Positions 1-5,411 of a stretch of 5,411 nucleotides of DNA are shown here, in pieces. The stretch is from the NCBI GenBank assembly GCA_023251275.1, contig JAHEZC010000224.1, forward strand, positions 1-5,411. The letters are read 5' to 3'. This DNA is from Parafilimonas sp. GTDB lineage: Bacteria; Bacteroidota; Bacteroidia; Chitinophagales; Chitinophagaceae. The notes under the pieces were generated by a model. It did not search any database, was not told the origin of the DNA, and worked only from the letters and a program-made list of their open reading frames with translations. The translations under genes were made by a program, and so were the position numbers. The stretch's first letter is position 1. Each line of letters begins with the position of its first letter.

Positions 1-381
1 GCATACACGATGCAGAGCAGTGTATTTATCAACAACAGCAACGGTACATTCACAGGAAAAGCCCTGCCCGTCGAAGCGCAGTTCTCACCGATGTTTGGGA
101 TAGCGGCGGATGATTTTGACAAAGATGGAAATATGGACATACTGATGGGCGGCAACTTTTACCAGTCAAAGCCTGAAGTGGGCATTTATGATGCATCTTA
201 TGGCTTGCTGCTTAAAGGTGATGGCAAAGGAAATTTTGTGTCGGTGAAAGCACAACAAAGCGGGATTAAGTTTCGTGGCCAGGTAAGAGATATTGGCTTG
301 ATAAAAGTGAATAAAAAAAGTACCGTATTATTTGCTTTGAATAATAATGCTCCGATATTGTATGATTGTAATAAACGATGA
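1..381 (+). CDS. VCBS/FG-GAP repeat protein, C-terminal fragment (5' end outside window)
   Basis: The frame is open from base 1 (Ala-Tyr-Thr precede the first Met at 10-12) and ends at TGA 379-381, so this is the tail of a longer protein and the Met at 10 is probably internal. Numbering from that Met, residues 29-49 form an FG-GAP/VCBS repeat with the calcium-loop pattern DxDxDGxxD (D35, D37, D39, D43) followed by ILMGGNFY. A second repeat edge, LLLKGDGKGNF, lies at about 67-76. The end (GQVRDIGLIKV, then VLFALNNNAPILYD) resembles the closing beta segment of large Bacteroidota VCBS proteins of the CRTAC1/ASPIC-UnbV type. Such proteins are extracytoplasmic beta-propellers, often of about 1,000 residues or more, whose roles are mostly unknown; binding or adhesion at the cell surface is the usual inference. 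The signal peptide and most blades would lie to the left. The family call is fairly sure, the function is not. Confidence 0.85.
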   Translation, partial: AYTMQSSVFINNSNGTFTGKALPVEAQFSPMFGIAADDFDKDGNMDILMGGNFYQSKPEVGIYDASYGLLLKGDGKGNFVSVKAQQSGIKFRGQVRDIGLIKVNKKSTVLFALNNNAPILYDCNKR

Positions 382-384
382 AAA

Positions 385-421
385 TGTTCAAAAGCGAACA
401 AAGTGTACAAAAGACTGACAC
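385..421. promoter_or_regulatory. Possible operator: repeated TGTwCAAAAG motif with inverted repeat
   Basis: Just after the stop of the VCBS gene, TGTTC (385-389) and GAACA (396-400) form a perfect 5-base inverted repeat around a 6-base centre. Nineteen bases after its start the motif recurs as TGTACAAAAG (404-413), again followed by a GACA-containing right half (GTGT 403-406 against ACAC 418-421). Two similar dyads about two helical turns apart are typical of a dimeric repressor site. It lies about 75 to 110 bases upstream of the GMC start, so it could control that gene. This is inferred from symmetry only; no cognate regulator is in the window and the arms are short. Confidence 0.25.
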
Positions 422-457
422 AACTAAAGCTAAAAAGATATTCTAATGCTTATTGCG

Positions 458-496
458 AAAAATAAAAATATTATTCATCCATAAAAATAAAAAATT
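458..496 (+). promoter_or_regulatory. A-rich translation leader of the GMC gene
   Basis: The bases before ATG 497 are almost entirely A and T, with AAAAATAAAAA present twice (458-468 and 483-493). No GGAGG-like sequence is visible. Bacteroidota initiate largely without Shine-Dalgarno pairing and favour A-rich sequence just upstream of the start, so this leader supports 497 as the initiation codon over the in-frame ATG at 533, which lies in less A-rich coding sequence. Confidence 0.35.
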
Positions 497-2230
497 ATGC
501 CGGGAGATTCATTAAACATCAACAACAAAGCAATGGCACAAAATACTTTTGATGCTATCGTAATAGGCTCTGGTATCAGCGGTGGCTGGGCAGCAAAAGA
601 GCTGACTGAAAAAGGTTTAAAAGTTTTGATGCTTGAACGTGGACGCGACTTTCAGCATATAAAGGATTATAAAAATGCAACGAAAGATATCTGGGAATTT
701 CCACATCGGGGCAGGGAAACACAGCAGCAGAAAAAAGACATGCCGGTAATATCAAGATACTGGGCTATGTATGGCACCGCAGCGCAGGAACAGATCATGG
801 ACTACTGGACCAATGAACAGGATTGCCCTTATGTGGAAATAAAACCATTTACATGGTGGCGCAGTTATCAATTGGGTGGTCGTTCTATTTTATGGGGAAG
901 ACAGAGCTACCGTTGGAGTGATCTTGATTTTGAAGCAAATGCAAAAGATGGTATTGCGACTGACTGGCCAATCCGTTACAAGGATCTGGAAAATTGGTAT
1001 GATTATGTAGAAACTTTTGCAGGTATCAGCGGCTCCAAGGAAGGATTACAGCAATTACCCGATGGACAATTTCTGCCACCTATGGAATTGAACTGCGTGG
1101 AAAAAGATATTGCAGCAAGAATAAAAGAATATTACAAAGGTCAGCGGCACATGTTTATTGGCCGTGTGGCCAATCTTACTGCCCCGATCAATGGCAGAAC
1201 ACATTGCCAGTTTAGAAACCGCTGCTGGGAGGGTTGTCCTTTTGGTGGATATTTCAGTACACAGTCGTCAACATTGCCTGCTGCCATGAAAACAGGTAAT
1301 CTTACTGTTCGCCCCTGGAGTATTGCTACGAAAATTTTATATGATAAAGATTCTAAAAAAGCTAAGGGCGTAGAAGTATTGGACGCGGAAACAAATAAAA
1401 CGTACCAATTTTATTCAAAAATAGTTTTCCTCAATGCATCTGCTTTGAATTCTGCATGGGTATTATTTAATTCTGCAACAGATATATGGCCTGGTGGTCT
1501 CGGCAGCAGCAGCGGTGAATTAGGACACAATGTGATGGATCATCACTATATGCTCGGAGCACAGGGATCGTTTGAAGGATATTTAGACAAATATTATTAT
1601 GGCAGAAGAGCAAATGGCTTTTATATCCCGCGATTTGCAAACCTGTTTGGTGATAAAAGAGATTTTCTTCGCGGATATGGATACCAGGGTTCGGCAAGCA
1701 GGCAAAACTGGAATCAGGATGTGGCAGAACTCAGTATCGGTGCTGAATTCAAAGAGGCTTTAACAGAGCCGGGAGGATGGAATATTGGGGCAACTGGCTT
1801 TGGAGAAATATTGCCTTATCATGAAAACAGGATCATGCTTGATAAGAATAAAAAAGATAAATGGGGGCTGCCTGTGCTCGCAATGGATGCAGAACTGAAA
1901 GAAAATGAATTGAAAATGCGAAAGGATATTGTGAGGGAGTTGGTTGCCATGTTTGAAGTGGCAGGCGTGAAAAATATTACTACATGGGACAGCGATAAAT
2001 ATGCTATCGGCCAGGGCATACACGAGATGGGTACGGCGAGAATGGGAAATGATCCTAAAAACTCTGTCTTGAATGCACATAACCAGGTGTGGGATGCTTT
2101 AAATGTTTTTGTTACTGATGGCGCCTGCATGACATCAGCAGCATGTCAAAATCCTTCTCTTACTTATATGGCCTTAACCGCAAGAGCGGCAGATTTTGCA
2201 GTCAGAGAATTGAAAAAAGGAAACCTGTAA
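497..2230 (+). CDS. GMC-family FAD-dependent dehydrogenase (sugar/alcohol dehydrogenase-like catalytic subunit)
   Basis: This 577-residue protein is near the usual length for bacterial GMC oxidoreductases. An N-terminal Rossmann motif, GSGISG (24-29), with acidic E47 ending the second strand (LMLERG), binds the ADP part of FAD. The GGRSILWGR segment (127-135) is the second flavin region; it lacks the histidine that anchors FAD covalently in pyranose 2-oxidase, so FAD is probably non-covalent. Cysteines C237, C243 and C247 (C-x5-C-x3-C, followed by PFGG) resemble the iron-sulfur motif of bacterial FAD-glucose/fructose dehydrogenases. The C-terminal GMC domain holds HEMGTARMG (H509) and NPSLT (N552), the His/Asn catalytic pair equivalent to H548/N593 of pyranose 2-oxidase. 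By family it oxidises a sugar or other alcohol by hydride transfer to FAD. No signal peptide is seen, as in catalytic subunits exported with a Tat-bearing small subunit; no such subunit gene or cytochrome is adjacent. ATG 497 follows an A-rich leader; ATG 533 (MAQNTFDAIVIG) is an alternative. The substrate is unknown. Confidence 0.93.
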   Translation: MPGDSLNINNKAMAQNTFDAIVIGSGISGGWAAKELTEKGLKVLMLERGRDFQHIKDYKNATKDIWEFPHRGRETQQQKKDMPVISRYWAMYGTAAQEQIMDYWTNEQDCPYVEIKPFTWWRSYQLGGRSILWGRQSYRWSDLDFEANAKDGIATDWPIRYKDLENWYDYVETFAGISGSKEGLQQLPDGQFLPPMELNCVEKDIAARIKEYYKGQRHMFIGRVANLTAPINGRTHCQFRNRCWEGCPFGGYFSTQSSTLPAAMKTGNLTVRPWSIATKILYDKDSKKAKGVEVLDAETNKTYQFYSKIVFLNASALNSAWVLFNSATDIWPGGLGSSSGELGHNVMDHHYMLGAQGSFEGYLDKYYYGRRANGFYIPRFANLFGDKRDFLRGYGYQGSASRQNWNQDVAELSIGAEFKEALTEPGGWNIGATGFGEILPYHENRIMLDKNKKDKWGLPVLAMDAELKENELKMRKDIVRELVAMFEVAGVKNITTWDSDKYAIGQGIHEMGTARMGNDPKNSVLNAHNQVWDALNVFVTDGACMTSAACQNPSLTYMALTARAADFAVRELKKGNL

Positions 2231-2625
2231 ACGAGTAATATTTTCAAATTTCGAAATTGTTAAGTGAATAATGATACAGCTTAAATCCTGTAATCGCTTT
2301 CTTAAGAAATCTATTCCCGAATCATTTCCTTCCTTTCCTTCTGAATGTTTAACAGAAGTCTAAATATATTATAGAATGTTATAAAGATTCCAGTGCTTTT
2401 GAATGAGAAAAGAATTCTCATGTTCTTTTTTATTATGTTTGACAAATTTCCTTTTACGCTTTACGCCTGAAATTTTAGATATTGAACTTTATTTCGTGTA
2501 AGCAAGGTATAAGGATCGTAAATTTTTATAAGATTTTCAGAAGATATCCGTTAATTCATAAACAACACTCGTTGGAAACTAATATAAGAACTATAATTAA
2601 CTCGAAAGTTTCAGGAATTAGTTTT
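2231..2625. other. Long intergenic region with hairpins and no convincing gene
   Basis: About 395 AT-rich bases separate the GMC stop from the preferred ATG of the outer-membrane protein. It contains a perfect 12-base palindrome AATTTCGAAATT (2247-2258), a CTTCTG/CAGAAG hairpin (2338-2343 with 2353-2358, 9-base loop), a stronger hairpin followed by a T tract (2403-2431, listed separately), and a tandem TTTACGC repeat (2453-2466). From 2482 onward the frame of the downstream gene is already open, starting with TTG, but I think that stretch is probably untranslated leader. I see no RNA gene or mobile-element end here. Confidence 0.6.
2403..2431 (+). terminator. Probable rho-independent terminator after the GMC gene
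   Basis: ATGAGAA (2403-2409) pairs perfectly with TTCTCAT (2415-2421) across the 5-base loop AAGAA, giving a 7-base-pair stem. It is followed by GTTC and six T residues (2426-2431). The geometry is that of an intrinsic terminator on the + strand. Weak points are a stem with only two G-C pairs, a 4-base gap before the T run, and a distance of about 170 bases from the GMC stop. Confidence 0.4.
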
Positions 2626-3483
2626 ATGATGAGTGTGATTTTTGTTTCTGCTCTTTTATCTTTTAATATTACCCATGCACAGCGGCTATACATAAATGCT
2701 GCAGGCGGAATGATGAACTATGCCGGCGATCTGCAGTCAAAACATTTCACTTTTCAGCAGGCGCATTTGGCGCTTGGCTTTGGATTAAGCTACAAGTTAA
2801 CGGGGCATATTTATGTGAGCACCAATTATATGTTTGGTAAGGTAAACGCTGATGATAAATATTCTACCGATTTCAAAAAACGTAACCTTAATTTTTCCAG
2901 TAATATACAGGAAGGAAATTTAGTGATTGAGGGAGATATTTTTGATATAACAAAAAATATTCCCGCAACACTTTATATATTCGGAGGCGCCGGGGCTTAT
3001 CATTTCAATCCATATACTTTCGATACGGCAAGAAACAAAGTTTTCCTGCAACCTTTGGGAACAGAAGGCCAGGACCTGCCTCAATACCCCGAAAGAAAAA
3101 AATATTCACTTACACAATTCAATTTAGTCTATGGCCCTGGTATCAAATATGCTATCACACCGCAATTTATTTTTGCATTTGAAATAGGTTTCCGGACTTT
3201 ATTTACCGATTATCTTGACGATGTAAGCACGACTTATCCTGACCAGGCTGTGCTGCTGAATGCAAGAGGCCCGCTTGCTGCGAAGTTATCGTTTCGCGGT
3301 GACGAACTGAACCCGCCTACAACCATACGTTCTGATCGGCAAAGAGGAAATACAGGGAGAAATGATACCTATTATTTCTGCATTTTTAAACTGTCTTATG
3401 GATTGCATTTCGAAGGAGGTAGCGGGAGACATTTCTCATCAAAAATCAGGAGACAGTCTGAATGCCCTAAAAAGGTTTTATGA
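2626..3483 (+). CDS. Outer-membrane beta-barrel protein, DUF6089-like
   Basis: From ATG 2626 the product is 285 residues. It opens with a hydrophobic segment (SVIFVSALLSFNI) ending in THA before QRLY, a likely Sec signal peptide cleaved after Ala at the THA/Q junction. The mature part is rich in alternating aromatic/polar strands and glycines. It carries motifs I associate with the DUF6089 family of Bacteroidota: NYAGDL near the mature N-terminus (2716-2733), FGGAGAYHFNP in the middle, TDYLDDVSTTYPD (from 3205), an RGN...NDTYYF strand, and a Cys-Pro near the C-terminus. By family it is a small outer-membrane barrel of unknown role. The frame stays open upstream to a TTG at 2482, after an in-frame TAG at 2476-2478, giving 333 residues. 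I prefer 2626 because it is the first ATG and places the signal peptide at the N-terminus. However, that start leaves no positive charge in the n-region; TTG 2572 would add Arg and Lys. Spacers on both sides suggest its own transcript. Confidence 0.85.
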   Translation: MMSVIFVSALLSFNITHAQRLYINAAGGMMNYAGDLQSKHFTFQQAHLALGFGLSYKLTGHIYVSTNYMFGKVNADDKYSTDFKKRNLNFSSNIQEGNLVIEGDIFDITKNIPATLYIFGGAGAYHFNPYTFDTARNKVFLQPLGTEGQDLPQYPERKKYSLTQFNLVYGPGIKYAITPQFIFAFEIGFRTLFTDYLDDVSTTYPDQAVLLNARGPLAAKLSFRGDELNPPTTIRSDRQRGNTGRNDTYYFCIFKLSYGLHFEGGSGRHFSSKIRRQSECPKKVL

Positions 3484-3642
3484 AAATATTCTAAACAAAA
3501 ACTGCTGATCTTCACTTTTTCATTTAAAATTTTCAATTCCGGTTCAGGACATTTAGTAAGATATTGTTCCTGTTAAGACATATCTTCCCCGTAAAGATTG
3601 CTATTTTGCAATTCAAATTTTTCAGGCGCATATTTACCTGTT
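3484..3642. other. Spacer between the barrel gene and the UbiD-family gene
   Basis: This is 159 AT-rich bases with no gene. An imperfect hairpin, CAGGA-CA (3545-3551) with TG-T-TCCTG (3565-3572, one bulged T), has a 13-base loop but no following T tract, so it is not a convincing terminator. TATTTTG (3602-3608) is one base short of the Bacteroidota -7 consensus TAnnTTTG and has no -33 TTG at the right distance. No Shine-Dalgarno sequence precedes ATG 3643. Confidence 0.45.
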
Positions 3643-5411
3643 ATGATATATTCCTCATTGGAAGATTGCATTATTGACCTCGAAAGAAACGGCCACCTTG
3701 TCCGCATAAAAGAGGAAGTTGACCCATTCCTTGAAATGGCAGCCACTCACTTGCGGGTACATGAACAAAACGGCCCGGCTTTATTATTTGAAAATGTAAA
3801 AGGAAGCTCATTCAGAGCAGCTTCCAATATTTTCGGAACAATTGAACGAAGTAAATTTATTTTCCGGCATTCTTTTCAATTAGTGCAGGAACTCATTCAG
3901 CTTAAAGAAAATCCAATAAAAGCCTTGAAACATCCTTTTAAAAATTTCAAGGCAGGATTAGCAGGTTTAAAAGCATTCCCTTTAAAAAATCCAATACACA
4001 AACCGGTTTTGGCGCGGCAGATTCAAATAAGTGATCTTCCCCTCATTCAGCATTGGCCTGAAGATGGGGGCGCATTTATTACGTTACCGCAAGTTTATAC
4101 AGAAGATGTGAACCAACCCGGAATTATGCATTCGAATCTCGGTATGTATCGCATACAATTAAGCGGTAATGATTATCAATTGAACGTGGAAGCCGGATTG
4201 CACTACCAGTTGCATCGTGGAATCGGGGTGCATCAAACAGCAGCAAATGCAAAGGGGATTCCATTGAAAGTAAGTGTATTTGTTGGTGGCCCGCCATCAC
4301 ATACATTGGCAGCCATTATGCCTTTGCCTGAAGGCATGAATGAAATCAGCTTTGCCGGAGTCTTGGGTGGAAGGAGATTCAGATATGTTTACCTGGACAA
4401 TTTTTGTATAAACACGGATGCCGATTTTGTGATTACCGGGGAAGTGCATCCTTTTGAAAACAAACCGGAAGGCCCTTTTGGTGACCATTTAGGTTACTAC
4501 AGCCTGCAGCATCCTTTTCCACTAATGCATATCCACAAAGTATATGCACGAAAAAATGCTATATGGCCATTTACTGTGGTGGGCCGTCCTCCCCAGGAAG
4601 ATACGAGTTTTGGGGAATTAATTCATGCGTTGGCAGGCAATGCACTTCAAAGCGAAATTCCCGGACTTAAGCAGGTTCATGCAGTTGATGCTGCCGGCGT
4701 ACATCCGTTACTGCTTGCACTTGGGAGTGAGCGTTATACGCCTTACATGCCTGTAAAACAACCTGCTGAACTTTTGACCATCGCCAATCATATCCTCGGA
4801 ACCGGGCAACTAAGTCTTGCAAAATTTCTTTTTATTGCTGCGGATGATACAGAACAACTTTCTGTGAATAATGTGCAAAAGTTCTTTGAATATATATTTA
4901 ACAGGATTGATCTGAGCCGCGATATACATTTTTATACCAATACGACAATTGATACATTGGACTATTCCGGGGATAATTTAAACAGCGGAAGCAAAGTTGT
5001 TTTTGCTGCTTATGGTGATATAAAAAGGAATCTTTCTGCGGAGATACCGTTGGGCTTAAAAGACTTGCAGCATTTTCTGAATCCTGCAATAGCCATGCCC
5101 GGTGTTGTATGTCTGCAGGCAAAAAAATTTGCTGATTATAATTTAGCCGGGAAAGAAATGGATATGCTCAATGAGGAATTAAAAGATCATATTTCATCGT
5201 TGCAGGAAATTCCATTAATTGTCATCTGCGATGATTCTGATTTTATAACCGCTTCATTCAGAAATTTTTTATGGGTCACATTTACCCGTTGCAATCCGTC
5301 GCATGATATATACGGCATTGATAGTTTTTATGATCACAAGCACTGGGGATGCAGTGGCCCGCTGATCATTGATGCGAGAATTAAGCCACACCATGCACCA
5401 CCACTTGAAAA
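3643..5411 (+). CDS. UbiD-family prenylated-FMN-dependent decarboxylase, 3' end outside window
   Basis: An open frame of 589 codons runs from ATG 3643 to the edge without a stop. The N-terminus (MIYSSLEDCIIDLERNGHL) aligns with that of E. coli UbiD, which fixes the start. GPALLFENVKG (44-54) and NIFGT (62-66) are family motifs. Metal/phosphate-site and catalytic residues appear in order: N165 and R170 in NLGMYR, H191 in HRG, E234 in NEISFAG, then E276 and D281 in EGPFGDHLGYY. R170, E276 and D281 match the catalytic R/E/E triad of Aspergillus Fdc1 with Asp for the last Glu, as in E. coli UbiD. GRPPQED (314-320) and TFTRCNPSHD (546-555) also fit. These enzymes reversibly decarboxylate aromatic or unsaturated acids using prFMN made by UbiX. 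Bacteroidota relatives are about 600-620 residues, so some 15-30 residues are probably missing. No ubiX or quinone gene is in view. Respiratory quinone synthesis (menaquinone rather than ubiquinone in this phylum) or aromatic acid metabolism are both possible; the substrate is unknown. Confidence 0.93.
   Translation, partial: MIYSSLEDCIIDLERNGHLVRIKEEVDPFLEMAATHLRVHEQNGPALLFENVKGSSFRAASNIFGTIERSKFIFRHSFQLVQELIQLKENPIKALKHPFKNFKAGLAGLKAFPLKNPIHKPVLARQIQISDLPLIQHWPEDGGAFITLPQVYTEDVNQPGIMHSNLGMYRIQLSGNDYQLNVEAGLHYQLHRGIGVHQTAANAKGIPLKVSVFVGGPPSHTLAAIMPLPEGMNEISFAGVLGGRRFRYVYLDNFCINTDADFVITGEVHPFENKPEGPFGDHLGYYSLQHPFPLMHIHKVYARKNAIWPFTVVGRPPQEDTSFGELIHALAGNALQSEIPGLKQVHAVDAAGVHPLLLALGSERYTPYMPVKQPAELLTIANHILGTGQLSLAKFLFIAADDTEQLSVNNVQKFFEYIFNRIDLSRDIHFYTNTTIDTLDYSGDNLNSGSKVVFAAYGDIKRNLSAEIPLGLKDLQHFLNPAIAMPGVVCLQAKKFADYNLAGKEMDMLNEELKDHISSLQEIPLIVICDDSDFITASFRNFLWVTFTRCNPSHDIYGIDSFYDHKHWGCSGPLIIDARIKPHHAPPLE

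Noticed and set aside
1760..2130. Two antisense open frames opposite the GMC C-terminal domain (also 1467-1697 and 198-410)
   Set aside because: They overlap strongly conserved coding sequence on the + strand, show no recognisable domain, and have Cys/His/Phe-rich composition typical of reverse-strand shadows.
2247..2258. Perfect 12-base palindrome AATTTCGAAATT as a terminator or operator
   Set aside because: It has no loop for a stable RNA hairpin, no T tract follows it, and AT-rich palindromes of this size arise readily by chance; it lies 17 bases after the GMC stop, where no promoter is seen.
2271..2363. A 30-codon ATG-to-TAA frame in the intergenic region (MIQLKSCNRFLKK...)
   Set aside because: It is very short, has no recognisable motif or translation signal, and overlaps a hairpin; a frame this size is expected by chance. 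Conservation in relatives would be needed to revive it.
2434..2441. TATGTTTG as a Bacteroidota -7 promoter box
   Set aside because: It matches TAnnTTTG exactly, but the nearest upstream TTTG (2398-2401) is 32 bases away instead of about 19, and one such match in a few hundred AT-rich bases is not surprising. Not listed as a feature.
2453..2466. Tandem TTTACGC TTTACGC as a repeat array
   Set aside because: Only two copies of a 7-base unit; too little to call a functional or mobile repeat.
4124..5122. Short antisense open frames (4124-4306, 4297-4488, 4898-5122) inside the decarboxylase
   Set aside because: The + strand carries a continuous UbiD-family frame with catalytic motifs across all of them; the reverse frames have no recognisable features.
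1..5411. CRISPR array, tRNA/rRNA, insertion sequence or phage/defence system
   Set aside because: No regularly spaced repeats, cloverleaf sequence, transposase or terminal inverted repeats were seen; the four genes have consistent base composition and ordinary families.

Overview
The window looks like a chromosomal segment of a Bacteroidota bacterium, probably near Chitinophagales/Sphingobacteriales. The evidence is a modest GC content, AT-rich intergenic DNA, no clear Shine-Dalgarno sequences before the starts (an A-rich leader instead), and the protein families present: a VCBS/FG-GAP repeat protein with the characteristic C-terminal tail, a DUF6089-type outer-membrane beta-barrel, and Bacteroidota-like GMC and UbiD proteins. 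The lineage is inferred from recalled family resemblance, not from a search.

Layout, all genes on the + strand. (1) Positions 1-381 hold the C-terminal end of a VCBS/FG-GAP repeat protein that is cut by the left edge. (2) Positions 382-496 are a short AT-rich spacer with a repeated TGTwCAAAAG motif and a TGTTC/GAACA inverted repeat. (3) Positions 497-2230 encode a complete GMC-family flavoprotein dehydrogenase with FAD-binding, His/Asn active-site and three-cysteine motifs. (4) Positions 2231-2625 form a long gap with a probable terminator hairpin. (5) An outer-membrane beta-barrel protein follows, with its most likely ATG at 2626 and its stop at 3481-3483. (6) Positions 3484-3642 are a spacer. 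(7) From 3643 to the right edge runs a UbiD-family (prenylated-FMN) decarboxylase of at least 589 residues, cut just before its C-terminus.

The genes do not form an obvious single pathway. Spacers of about 115, 395 and 159 bases, plus a hairpin after the GMC gene, argue for mostly separate transcription units. The most informative observation is the C-x5-C-x3-C motif in the GMC protein. It resembles the iron-sulfur motif of bacterial FAD-dependent glucose and fructose dehydrogenase catalytic subunits, and the protein lacks a signal peptide. Together these suggest an electron-transferring dehydrogenase that works with partner subunits encoded elsewhere. I found no RNA gene, CRISPR array, insertion sequence or clearly new system.
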